Assembly: GCA_949281375.1 (NCBI GenBank)
Contig: CASDLT010000028.1
Coordinates: 51,593 to 115,592, forward strand
Direction: 5' to 3'
Length of the DNA stretch: 64,000 nt
Source: an uncultured Nitrosomonas sp.
GTDB lineage: Bacteria > Pseudomonadota > Gammaproteobacteria > Burkholderiales > Nitrosomonadaceae
Shown: one piece after another, positions 47,466 to 56,336 of the stretch
How the letters are laid out: each line of letters begins with the position of its first letter
How positions within the stretch are numbered: position 1 is the stretch's first letter
Program-made: the position numbers and the translations under genes
The notes under the pieces: generated by a model
Seen by the model: the letters and a program-made list of their open reading frames with translations, nothing else
What the model was told of the DNA's origin: nothing
Database searches by the model: none

Positions 47466-47919
47466 CTTTCAATTTCCACGATTCCTTCACATCGTATAGT
47501 CAAGCCAAACATTGGTATCTTAAGAAGATAGTCTTTTTTCCAAACAGCTAGGTACCCTATTTTTTTATAGATGCTTTTTAATAATTAGCGTTATTGACAA
47601 GAAAATTATTGCCGTTTTTAAAAAATTGACTACGTGAAAAATATCGTTTTTCCTACAATATCGGGATATTTTGTCTCAAAGTTATGACTCAGCTATTATA
47701 TTTTTGGGACAAATGACTCCTATAGTTAATAAGCGGGATTTGATAGAATTAATGCTTATTAAATTAATGGAATATGATTCAAATCAAAAGGATATTCCAG
47801 TTTCTTGATACCATGTGTCTTAACAGATCTCTAGCGTATCCTTCTTCTGAAGTCATGCAAGAAACTGCTTTGTACCGTGCAATTGCGGTTTTTTTGACCT
47901 AATTAATTAATCCTTAAGC
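47466..47919. other. Gene-free spacer holding the first copy of a duplicated promoter module
   Basis: These 454 bp between gatB and a LuxR-type regulator gene contain no gene. I see no clear terminator for gatB. The main feature is the promoter module at 47651-47735, described separately; the ~180-bp leader between it and the start codon is AT-rich. Confidence 0.6.
47651..47735 (+). promoter_or_regulatory. Promoter module copy 1 (upstream of LuxR-type regulator)
   Basis: The module starts TCCTACA (47651), has a first box TCGGGATATTTTGTCTCA (GGG at 47663) and, exactly 43 bp later, a second box GGGACAAATGAC (47706-47717). AT-rich TATAGTTAATAA follows, which could be a -10 element. A second copy with the same internal spacing is at 48601-48685. 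The second box begins 214 bp before the regulator's ATG. Confidence 0.65.
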
Positions 47920-48639
47920 ATGACTGGAGAGTCTCAAAATACCATTCGTCTCGTCGTTGCCGAAAGCTTTGAGCTAATGCGAATGGGCTTACGTTCTTTA
48001 TTACACGATCAGGTTGCAATCAATCTAGTTGCTGAAACTCACTGTATCGAAGAAATGCTGGATTTAGTGTTACAGCATAAGCCTGACGTGGTTCTGTTTG
48101 ACTTGCAACTAGCTGACGGAAACTGTACGGATCATATTCCCAAGCTCTTGAATATGCATCCGCAATGCAAGGTGCTAGCGTTTTCTCCTAATACCGACAA
48201 AGATATCTGCCTGCAAGCTTTCCGTTCTGGCGCAGTGGGCATCGTCAACAAGCATGATTCTTCCGAGCTATTGCTAAAGGCTATTTTTTCGATCCATGAC
48301 GGACAGATCTGGTTTGATCGGCAAATTACCAAATTGCTGCTACGGAATCAGCAGGGAAATGGAGACGATTCGGATAAAGTCAGTGATGTCAGCAAAATTT
48401 CACGCCCACGATTAAGCGAAAGCGAGCGCCAAGTTGCTTATCTGGCCTGTAGGGGGTTGTCTGCAAAGGAAATCAGCGCTCATCTATTAATTACCGAAAA
48501 AACTGTGCGCAATCAGTTGTCCATCGTATATAAAAAAATAGGCGTTAAAAAACAAGTTGAACTCTGCATAAAAGCCCCTTCCTACAACTACTTCAAAGTT
48601 TCCTACATGTTCGGGACATTTGACTCAGAAGACACCTAA
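47920..48639 (+). CDS. LuxR-type response regulator with atypical receiver
   Basis: A 239-residue regulator. Its receiver-like domain keeps the phosphoacceptor position Asp61 (VVLFDLQLADG) and Lys111 (GIVNKHD). The usual acidic pair at the first strand is replaced by Ala14-Glu15 (VVAESFELMRMGL), so magnesium binding and phosphorylation may be weak or absent. The C-terminal helix-turn-helix is LSESERQVAYLACRGLSAKEISAHLLITEKTVRNQLSIVYKKIGV. The tail (about residues 220-239) is encoded by DNA that doubles as part of the next promoter module. The matching modules ahead of this gene and the oxidase pair suggest it controls both. Confidence 0.88.
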   Translation: MTGESQNTIRLVVAESFELMRMGLRSLLHDQVAINLVAETHCIEEMLDLVLQHKPDVVLFDLQLADGNCTDHIPKLLNMHPQCKVLAFSPNTDKDICLQAFRSGAVGIVNKHDSSELLLKAIFSIHDGQIWFDRQITKLLLRNQQGNGDDSDKVSDVSKISRPRLSESERQVAYLACRGLSAKEISAHLLITEKTVRNQLSIVYKKIGVKKQVELCIKAPSYNYFKVSYMFGTFDSEDT

Positions 48640-48685
48640 AAATTACTAATGTTCTGGGACAAATGACATCTATTTAGTTATAAAT
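48601..48685 (+). promoter_or_regulatory. Promoter module copy 2 (upstream of copper-oxidase pair)
   Basis: Starts TCCTACA at 48601 inside the end of the regulator gene. The first box is TCGGGACATTTGACTCA (GGG at 48613), and the second is GGGACAAATGAC at 48656-48667, again 43 bp later. TATTTAGTTATAAA follows. The second box is 212 bp before the ATG of the first oxidase gene, against 214 bp for the copy at 47651. Confidence 0.65.
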
Positions 48686-48867
48686 GGCTTTGTTACTATC
48701 CCTCCCTCATTCTTGACAATCTAGCAGTCCAATAAATCTGTTATTTGTCTGAAAAGAGTGAGTTTTTCGAGTATCAAGCATGATCAATGCGATTCAGTAT
48801 GGGACCGATCGTTTTAATCAGCATGATATTCGAGACATATTTTTCATTTAAAGGAGGGATGTTAAAA

Positions 48868-49866
48868 ATGTCGTTTCAATCTAATCATTTGTGCGGAGGC
48901 ACAGAACTCTCAGAGAGTTCCTGTTCCGCGCAGTATATTCCCCACGCTTTGCTTAGGCCGTTTGTTGCCGTCTTAATAGGAATAATGATGTCATTATTCC
49001 TGAGCGGTAATATCCGGGCTGCAGAGCATGTGATTGAGTTAACCGCTGAAGAAACTCGTGATGACGGCTTTGGTAATAAGCTGCTGGCGTACAAAATGCT
49101 CAGTCACAAAATCGGCGGCGCCGATGTCACGAGTCGTTACAGTACCGAAGCAACCATTCCCGGGCCTACCATCGAGCTGACCGAAGGCGATACCGTCAAG
49201 ATCTCCATCACTAATATCATCCAAGGCATTGATCAAGTAGTAGATGGAATCACCAGCAAACAAGTCAGTATTCATGTGCATGGCGTTCACTACGACATTC
49301 TCAGCGACGGCACGCTCAAAGTCATCAATAAAAGAGATGATGAGGGTGCTGGCGCCGGACTGGAAGAGTACCATTCAATTTATGAATACAAATGGAATGT
49401 TGCGCCTGGCACTGCTGGAACCTGGGCATATCATGACCATAATTTTGAAACCCACAATGGTGCCGAGCACAAGGGCCTGTTTGGCGCAATCATCGTCAAC
49501 CCAATCGGTGGGCCTCAGTATGCCAAGGAATATGTGTTGTACCTGGGGGATGATGCGTTCTGGGGAATGGAAATCAATGGTGTCAGTAAAAAACAATCAA
49601 AACACGGCCCAAATCCAACTTTATCCGCAAAAGAGAATTCTCGTGTGAGATTTCATCTAATCGCATTGGGTACAGATCTTCATACGTTTAAATTAAATGG
49701 ATACCAATGGTTTGATCCGGGCACTCACAACCTTATCAATCAGGCCGCCATCGGCCCGCTCGAGAAGCATGTATTCAGCGTCAAAGCTGAGCATAGTTCG
49801 CAGTATGAGGATAAGAATCTTTCCAACCGACTGCTGGGCATGAGAGGTAAATTTAATGTTCAGTAA
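48868..49866 (+). CDS. Two-domain laccase-like copper protein keeping only the domain-1 HxH motifs
   Basis: A precursor of about 332 residues, with a long N-terminal region and a membrane/signal segment (FVAVLIGIMMSLFLSG, cleavage near NIRAAEH). The mature part resembles small two-domain laccases. Domain 1 retains His136/His138 (SIHVHGVHYDILSDGT) and His189/His191 (WAYHDHNFETHNG), the type 2/3 copper ligands. Domain 2 has degenerated: HTFKLNGYQW stands where HxxHxH is expected, and the HCHxxxHxxxxM motif is absent, so there is no type-1 site. It cannot form a laccase centre alone. AAGGAGG precedes the ATG at 48868. The next oxidase gene starts 37 bp after its stop. Confidence 0.88.
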   Translation: MSFQSNHLCGGTELSESSCSAQYIPHALLRPFVAVLIGIMMSLFLSGNIRAAEHVIELTAEETRDDGFGNKLLAYKMLSHKIGGADVTSRYSTEATIPGPTIELTEGDTVKISITNIIQGIDQVVDGITSKQVSIHVHGVHYDILSDGTLKVINKRDDEGAGAGLEEYHSIYEYKWNVAPGTAGTWAYHDHNFETHNGAEHKGLFGAIIVNPIGGPQYAKEYVLYLGDDAFWGMEINGVSKKQSKHGPNPTLSAKENSRVRFHLIALGTDLHTFKLNGYQWFDPGTHNLINQAAIGPLEKHVFSVKAEHSSQYEDKNLSNRLLGMRGKFNVQ

Positions 49867-49903
49867 GCGAGAAGATCAATACCTAGATGATAAGGACAAG
49901 AAA

Positions 49904-52699
49904 ATGAACACTCGTAAAACTTCAAGTCGTAATCGACCCATGATTCAATGGGCAAGATGGATGGTGCTGGCAGTCATGCTGTTGGCATCCTCGCTAGCCT
50001 TGGCTGCGGTTCATAATATTTCATTGACCGCTCAAACTTTACCCAATGGACAATTGGCCTATGCATTGGGGGGAAGTGAAGCCGTCATTCCTGGGCCATC
50101 ATTATTTATAAAAAAAGGCGATACCTTAAACGTTACGCTAACCAATAACACGGAAATCAAAGTCGGATTCAAAGTACCAGGGCTTTCTCAGAACTCCGCA
50201 AAAGTTAATCCAGGGAAATCCAAAACATACAACATTAAAGCCAAAAATGCAGGAACTTATGCTTACCATGGCAATATGGATGGTCGAGAAATGTTGGGGC
50301 TGTTTGGTGCAATCATTGTCGATAAAGCACATGGACCGGTAGATCGCTATGTAGAAGACAACGGGAATAAAACACCTGTTACCCAAGCACAGATCGACAA
50401 GCAATTTGTGTTGTATATGGTTGGTTCTACATTCTGGGGTACCGAAATTGACAAAGATGGGACGCAGAAACCGTTGTGGGCCAACCCCAATCCAGGTGCC
50501 GTTAAAGACGATATAGTCCGTTTCCATATTTTATCCATTGGACCAGGACACACCTTCCATTTACATGCGCACCGCTGGCTGAAAACAGGAACTGACGAAG
50601 TCATCGATACCAAACTGCTGAAAGAGGAATTTGATACTCATTCCTTCACGATCAAAGCTGGATCTGGTGTAGGCGCAGGCGACTGGCAATATCATTGCCA
50701 TCTGATCGCTCACATGGAAGCCGGTATGCATGGCAGCTTCAGAGTGGATGATGTGGGTGGAAATGGAGCCAGTGTAGTTGGTGCTTCGCCTTATGGTGGA
50801 ATCTTGTTGGGACCTCGGCAGAATGAACCTGGCTTAGTGACATTTGAAGTTTCTGATGAACCGGCGAGCTGGTTTAGAAGCGCGCGTGGCGATGCGATCG
50901 TTAAGCTTAGCGACCCATCTGCGAACGGTTCTCCGCTGCAAGGTTTGGATATCAGAACAAAATCACTTGAAGTCATGAAGCCGGGCAGCAGTGTGAATTT
51001 CATTATGTCGGATACTAATGGCGTCCATACGATCAGTTCCCTGATTTGGCCGACCGGCGCACATCATATGCCCTATGATCAATCCAGTGCTTACCGGGGC
51101 GGCGGCATCGTCAAACTTGACACTCCTGGACTGTATGTTTTTACGTGTAAGGTGCATCCTTATATGTTCGGCGCAGTTGTTGTTGATGAAGATCCAAGTA
51201 ATGGGCTTGATATCGGTAATCCTCAACAAAATTACAAAATTGATCTGGTAACAGGAATAAAAGGGTTGGCAACCAATAGCGATCTGGCAATCCGTTTATT
51301 GAAAACATTCTTCATTGCAACGGCGCCAGCCAATTGGTTGGATTATTCATCAGGTACATGGAATCTTAGATTTCCAACGATTCCACTAATAATTTCCGGC
51401 CCACCGTTTACGAATACGTTTGAATCGGATGGATTTCCAATACCTCTGAGTGATCTTAATGCAAGTGAAACACTCAATGCCGGCTCAATCCCAGCACATC
51501 CAGGGGTAGGTGAAGTTTGGGTGAATACTCAATTCGAAAAAACTGCAGGTAAATATAAAGCGGGCACAACCACCGTGGTGGATACCGCCAACTGGACAGT
51601 GAAGCGGAAGGTTGCACTCCCACAGATCAATAACAACAATCCTCATAACATGTGGACGAACCGTGAGCAATCAGTTATTTATCAAACCCAATGGTTTGAT
51701 AATAAATTCTCAATGATCGATCGCGAAACCGGTGCATTGATCAAGAATATTCAAGTGGGATATTCACCGTCGCATGTCGTCACTCTGCCAACCAATGATG
51801 ATATTACGATCGCGATCAATGGAGAAAATGGCATTTCCGTCATTCCGGCGGGAACAATGAATGTGACCAAAATGCTGCCAACACAAGGGCAAGGCCATAT
51901 CTCGGCAAATCCACATGGCCATTGGATCAGTTCGGATGGCTCCAAGATCGTCACACCGAATATCAATACCAGTGACATCGGTATCTATGGCGCCCAAGGT
52001 GGCATCCAGGCTCGCACCCCTACGGGGTTAGGCGCGCCAGGCGCACATCCGATCGCTATTGGCATGATGCCTGATTCAAGCAAAATCTATGCGGCAAACT
52101 TGTTACACCATAGCTTGAGCGTGTTGAATGAACAAGGGCAACTTTTGAAAACGATCAGTCTTTTAGGCGAATATAATGTAACGACTGGAGAGGCTGATAT
52201 TAACAATAACGGAACAAAAGATAATGGCATATTGCCAATTCAATCGCCAGTTTCACCCGATGGCAAGGCAGTCGTAATTGCTTCGACAGGTGGGAGCATT
52301 GTCATCGTGGATACGGCGACAGATACAGTCGTAAAAGCTTTACCTTGCGATCCGGGTTGTCATGGCGCTAACTTTGGTGCAAAACAACCAACCGTTGAAA
52401 ATCCGAATGGAGGTTATTACGCTTACGTGACTACCAAGTTTGGCAACCGGTTGACTGTCGTTGATGTCGATCCGAATAACGATGGCAATTTAGAAGATGC
52501 AACCATTGCTGGTTATGTATCGCTCGTCGATACGAACACTACGCTCAAAGATGATACGGTGAGTGGATTGCCAGGATTTGGCGGTCAGGGTGTTCTAGCT
52601 GTTCCGAATGTTTACAACGGCTGGGTGCAAAATCTGCCAGCGGCTTGGAAACAATTATTAACAGATAGTCAACTAAATCCGGTTGGACAAAGCAATTAA
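49904..52699 (+). CDS. Multicopper-oxidase-like protein with extra cupredoxin and C-terminal beta-propeller
   Basis: A 931-residue exported protein (signal near MVLAVMLLASSLALA). Cupredoxin 1 (about 35-135) lacks both HxH motifs, with GFKVPG at 88 and YHGN at 121. Cupredoxin 2 (about 160-285) has HTFHLHAHRW (His216, 219, 221) and HCHLIAHMEAGM (His264, Cys265, His266, His270, Met275), so it supplies a type-1 site and half of a trinuclear site. Cupredoxin 3 (about 300-430) has plastocyanin-like ligands His375, Cys415, His418 and Met421. From about 500 onwards there are YVTN-type propeller repeats (DRETGALIKNIQVGYSPSHVV, GKAVVIASTGGSIVIVDTATDTVVKAL). The ATG at 49904 with AAGGACAAG upstream is preferred. 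Ends at a strong terminator. Confidence 0.9.
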   Translation: MNTRKTSSRNRPMIQWARWMVLAVMLLASSLALAAVHNISLTAQTLPNGQLAYALGGSEAVIPGPSLFIKKGDTLNVTLTNNTEIKVGFKVPGLSQNSAKVNPGKSKTYNIKAKNAGTYAYHGNMDGREMLGLFGAIIVDKAHGPVDRYVEDNGNKTPVTQAQIDKQFVLYMVGSTFWGTEIDKDGTQKPLWANPNPGAVKDDIVRFHILSIGPGHTFHLHAHRWLKTGTDEVIDTKLLKEEFDTHSFTIKAGSGVGAGDWQYHCHLIAHMEAGMHGSFRVDDVGGNGASVVGASPYGGILLGPRQNEPGLVTFEVSDEPASWFRSARGDAIVKLSDPSANGSPLQGLDIRTKSLEVMKPGSSVNFIMSDTNGVHTISSLIWPTGAHHMPYDQSSAYRGGGIVKLDTPGLYVFTCKVHPYMFGAVVVDEDPSNGLDIGNPQQNYKIDLVTGIKGLATNSDLAIRLLKTFFIATAPANWLDYSSGTWNLRFPTIPLIISGPPFTNTFESDGFPIPLSDLNASETLNAGSIPAHPGVGEVWVNTQFEKTAGKYKAGTTTVVDTANWTVKRKVALPQINNNNPHNMWTNREQSVIYQTQWFDNKFSMIDRETGALIKNIQVGYSPSHVVTLPTNDDITIAINGENGISVIPAGTMNVTKMLPTQGQGHISANPHGHWISSDGSKIVTPNINTSDIGIYGAQGGIQARTPTGLGAPGAHPIAIGMMPDSSKIYAANLLHHSLSVLNEQGQLLKTISLLGEYNVTTGEADINNNGTKDNGILPIQSPVSPDGKAVVIASTGGSIVIVDTATDTVVKALPCDPGCHGANFGAKQPTVENPNGGYYAYVTTKFGNRLTVVDVDPNNDGNLEDATIAGYVSLVDTNTTLKDDTVSGLPGFGGQGVLAVPNVYNGWVQNLPAAWKQLLTDSQLNPVGQSN

Positions 52700-52727
52700 T
52701 AGAAATTAGTAACTCTTAGCTCTGCGG

Positions 52728-52762
52728 CGGCTGCCAGTTCACTACTGGCAGCCGTTTTTTTT
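52728..52762 (+). terminator. Rho-independent terminator of the oxidase operon
   Basis: CGGCTGCCAGT (52728-52738), loop TCACT, ACTGGCAGCCG (52744-52754), then eight T. A perfect 11-bp stem, 29 bp after the stop. Confidence 0.95.
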
Positions 52763-53063
52763 ACAGTTTGTTTTTGCCATTTCTGCAATTCACATACTTT
52801 CTGTACCAAGCCTGCTTCACTGCGAAATCATTTCTTGTTGATATCAGTAAAAATCAATTAAAACAGCTAATTGTGCGCACATGTCAGCATAATCTCAGCC
52901 TGACAGGCAAAGTTGTCTTTCATTCGTGATTTATTCATGGTGAGACAATATGTCATTTGACGCGTAGAAAAATATTCAGTACATTCGGTGTAGGAAAACA
53001 AGAAAAGGAGGCATCTTTTACAATTTTGATCACTTATATTTTCATTTCTACAGGAGAAAGTTA
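52763..53063. other. Spacer upstream of sugar dehydrogenase, with a GACA-type palindrome
   Basis: No gene. The stretch GACAATATGTC (about 52943-52953) is a short dyad followed directly by ATTTGAC, which resembles the second half of the first box in the promoter modules at 47651 and 48601. The likeness is partial, with different spacing. It probably holds the promoter of the following gene. Confidence 0.4.
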
Positions 53064-54248
53064 GTGTTTTTTAAAGAACTTGTATCATTTCCCCATTTTT
53101 TCTCGTTACTCGTCACATTCCCTTCAGCAGTTAAAAATTATCCTTCAAAGTTTATTCGATGTTTTTATCTCGGTGGGATATTCTGCGCGACAGTGACGTT
53201 TCTACTTCCAAACTTAACTTTAGCAGCAGTCCCATCAGGATTTAAGGCTACAGTAATTGCGCAAAACATAATCAATCCCACTGTAATGGCTGTTTCTCCA
53301 GATGGCCGTATCTTCATCGGCGAACAAGCCGGAAGAATTCGCGTGGTGGACAATGATCATTTATTAAGTACATCGCTGCTGAACATCAAACTAAAAGTGG
53401 ACAGCACCGGAGAACGGGGACTGCTTGGCATTGCGCTCGATCCCAATTTCTTGGTTAATCAATGGATTTATGTATATTACACCAGCAAAACACCGGTCAT
53501 TCATAACCGCGTGAGCCGTTTCAAAGTGCAGGGAAATAGCATTGTTCCAGGAAGCGAAGTAGTCATTCTGGATATACAACAGCTCAATACCCATCTCAAC
53601 CATAATGGCGGGGCCATTCATTTCGGACTCGACGGAAAATTATATGTTGCAGTCGGAGACAATGCGGTTGGAAGCAATGCACAAAGCCTAGCAAACCTAA
53701 AAGGTAAAATTCTCCGTATCAACAAAGATGGCAGTATTCCGACTGACAATCCATTTTTCAAAACCGCAAAGGGTGTCAATCGGGCTATTTGGGCATTGGG
53801 GCTACGCAACCCGTTCACGTTTGCGGTGCAACGCGGCAGCGGACGAATATTCATTAACGATGTTGGCCAGAATATTGCGGAAGAGATCAATCGCGGTATG
53901 AAAGGCGCCAATTATGGTTGGCCGGCAATAGAAGGATGGGGCAACAATACGAAATACCGTAATCCTATCGCTGCATACAATCATGGCAACGCCCCTTGTG
54001 CGGCGATTGTCGGAAGTGCATTTTATAATCCCATCACTGAGCAGTTTCCAGCATATTTCATCGGTGATTATTTTTTCGGGGATTTCTGTGGTGGATGGAT
54101 TCGCCGGTTTGATACCACTACCCGGGAAATAAAACCCTTCGCTAGCAATTATAAAACCCTGGTGGATCTTCAGGTTGATCCGGATGGCACGTTGTATATT
54201 CTTCAGAAAGAAGGTGGAAAATTGACGGCTGTCAGATGGAATGGTTAA
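53064..54248 (+). CDS. PQQ-dependent sugar dehydrogenase (glucose/sorbosone dehydrogenase family)
   Basis: A 394-residue exported protein with a GTG start (AGGAG 7 bases before) and a hydrophobic signal segment ending LTLAAVPSG. Its six-bladed propeller belongs to the soluble aldose sugar dehydrogenase family (PF07995). Landmarks are NPTVMAVSPDGRIFIGEQAGRIRVVD, GERGLLGIALDPNF, NHNGGAIHFGLDGKLYVAVGDNA, GLRNPFTFAV and GANYGWPAIEGWG. The substrate is unknown and PQQ would have to be made or imported. It lies on the same strand as the oxidase operon but after its terminator. Confidence 0.92.
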   Translation: MFFKELVSFPHFFSLLVTFPSAVKNYPSKFIRCFYLGGIFCATVTFLLPNLTLAAVPSGFKATVIAQNIINPTVMAVSPDGRIFIGEQAGRIRVVDNDHLLSTSLLNIKLKVDSTGERGLLGIALDPNFLVNQWIYVYYTSKTPVIHNRVSRFKVQGNSIVPGSEVVILDIQQLNTHLNHNGGAIHFGLDGKLYVAVGDNAVGSNAQSLANLKGKILRINKDGSIPTDNPFFKTAKGVNRAIWALGLRNPFTFAVQRGSGRIFINDVGQNIAEEINRGMKGANYGWPAIEGWGNNTKYRNPIAAYNHGNAPCAAIVGSAFYNPITEQFPAYFIGDYFFGDFCGGWIRRFDTTTREIKPFASNYKTLVDLQVDPDGTLYILQKEGGKLTAVRWNG

Positions 54249-54316
54249 TTCAACAATTTGATCTTATGATTCTGATTTAACAAACATCAAACATGAGCTC
54301 GAAAACACCTGTGGCT

Positions 54317-55855
54317 TCAAAGAAAGAGAAGACCAGTCTGCGACAATCCGGAAAGTCCGATGTGATCAGTATTGAAACTGCTGTCTGCAGCGATGATTGC
54401 TAAAGCCCCGGTTGTAAGCTCTCCATTGTCAAGCATATGGATATAAGGAGATTTCTCACTGCGTGTGGGAAGCGTGTTGAATAAGTTCTGCCATAACATC
54501 GTGACGATGTCTTCATGACTGGTCAATCCGGTTGCATGGATGGCCAACTGTCCAAGCTGTTCGTAAGATAATCCTTTATTTGCTTCGGCCAAGCCAATCC
54601 CGACTAATTCGAGGTTGAGTACGGCCGTTGCACCAAAAACAGCGCCGAGCAATTTGGCTACTTGACCCGCTTGTCCATCGATATCAAGGGCTACATTGAC
54701 GTCATTGAAATTCAATCGCTCGATATTGATCAATTGATCATTGTCGGTAGGTTGAGCCAAGGCAGTCAAGGTAAAGCCACTGGCACTTTTATTCAGTACC
54801 GACTGAGCCCGTGCTGATTGCACCTGGACGAAATCAATGCCTTGTCCTCCATCCAGTGAATTGCTGACGGTATTGCCGATCAAGACATCATTGCCTTCTC
54901 CGGCAATCACATTTTCAAGGATTACCTCACTGGCAATCCATACATTCGGAATGGCTGAACCGAGGTTTACGCCATTTGATTGCACGTATACCGGTGAGCC
55001 AATGAATGAGGCAGCCCCTGGGGTCAAATCGATGACATTTGACATCGAACCGGTGAATTGAAGGGTATCAATCCCGCCACCATCCCAGATGGTTTCATGA
55101 TAGGGAGTTGTTTCATCAAAAGCATAGACGTCATTGCCGCTGTGGTATCGCATGTTGGCGCCATAAAGATATTGAATGGCGCCAATATCCAGAATCATAG
55201 GAGTAGTTGGGTGGAATGAATATTCATTACCTTCGTCCCCAGCCGGCGTGGCGTAGGTGTAACTCATCACAGTATGTCTGGTGTCGTCCAGACCTGATGG
55301 AAGCGTTGCGACCGTCTCGTTGTCGGGATCAAAAAAAGGGTGCTTCAGGCCGACTGCGTGACCGATCTCATGCAGAAGTGCTTCAAAGGAAATAGTGCCC
55401 GGATTCCAATCTTGACTGTTGAGAAGTCCTGCGGTATTGGCCCAGATATCACCGGCCCGTACACTACGGCCAGGCAAATATGACCAGGCTAGTGTAAATT
55501 CATCGGGATCTTGACTATATGCGACACGAATGTCACCCACTTCATTCGGCGTTTCGGCGACCTTAACAAAATTGAGGTTGGCGACATTGGCCCAGCATTC
55601 CAGAGCCTGGTCAAAATTGGCTTGATCTTGGCTGGTGAGTGGCTTGGCTGCACTGCTCCAGGGTTCTCCGTCACTAGAAGGGGAGCCGTACCCCATTCCA
55701 ATGAGTGTGGACCAGAACATTGGATCATTACTCGTAGGGTAGCTATAGGTGATCGTTGGATTTTCCCAATGCAAATCACTTAATAATGAATCAATTGCAT
55801 TGACGCTGGTTAATCGGGTTCCGATCACATTGCTTGAAACATAGGGCGTAGTCAT
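54317..55855 (-). CDS. Serralysin-like (M10) secreted metalloprotease
   Basis: The 512-residue protein has the metzincin zinc motif HEIGHAVGLKH (His162, Glu163, His166, His172) and the Met-turn HTVMSYTYA (Met197, Tyr199). No N-terminal signal peptide is seen, as in substrates of type I secretion. A short RTX-like calcium repeat (GEGNDVLIGN) follows, and the C-terminus contains a DUF4214-like helical region (about 400-490) before the terminal TGLLFL. No type I exporter genes lie nearby. Confidence 0.88.
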   Translation of the reverse strand: MTTPYVSSNVIGTRLTSVNAIDSLLSDLHWENPTITYSYPTSNDPMFWSTLIGMGYGSPSSDGEPWSSAAKPLTSQDQANFDQALECWANVANLNFVKVAETPNEVGDIRVAYSQDPDEFTLAWSYLPGRSVRAGDIWANTAGLLNSQDWNPGTISFEALLHEIGHAVGLKHPFFDPDNETVATLPSGLDDTRHTVMSYTYATPAGDEGNEYSFHPTTPMILDIGAIQYLYGANMRYHSGNDVYAFDETTPYHETIWDGGGIDTLQFTGSMSNVIDLTPGAASFIGSPVYVQSNGVNLGSAIPNVWIASEVILENVIAGEGNDVLIGNTVSNSLDGGQGIDFVQVQSARAQSVLNKSASGFTLTALAQPTDNDQLINIERLNFNDVNVALDIDGQAGQVAKLLGAVFGATAVLNLELVGIGLAEANKGLSYEQLGQLAIHATGLTSHEDIVTMLWQNLFNTLPTRSEKSPYIHMLDNGELTTGALAIIAADSSFNTDHIGLSGLSQTGLLFL

Positions 55856-56336
55856 TCACATTTTCCTAAAGTCGCGGTAAATACAGACTTAAAATATATA
55901 TCATGGGCAATGCACCAAACTGATAGTTCCAATGGTTTCGAACAGCATGTAAATTCTCCAGTTGTCAGCAGGTTGAGAGTACGCCAAGGCAATGATCAGG
56001 CGGTGAAACGCACGATATTAACAATAAGAAAATTTTCTGTTCCACGAAGGCTTCTGCTGGCAATTTCATCTTAACAGCATGACTGAAAAATTGATAACAC
56101 TGCCTCGGTCAGTTTGGGCAAAATTGTTCTCACTCACCCACTCAAAAATTTTGCACATCTGCAAATGACGCATAAGCAGCTCGCAACCTCCAATACAACA
56201 TGATCTTCTTCTGATTCGATTCAACAGTTCATATGAGAATGAATTTCAGAGATTTCTCACGTTCAGCATGTATTAATTTTCCCTTGATTATAGTGAGCAT
56301 CAACTGAAAAAACTGTAATCATATAAAGGGGGACAG
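55856..56336. other. 481-bp spacer with no identifiable feature
   Basis: Between divergent protease and DUF2845 genes. I see no reading frame, strong hairpin or repeat; it probably holds two promoters. Confidence 0.6.

Noticed and set aside
47706..47722. TGGGAC-N5 boxes as sigma-54 promoters
   Set aside because: The -12 element TTGC is missing in both copies (ACTCC and ACATC are found instead), so the boxes are better read as regulator sites.
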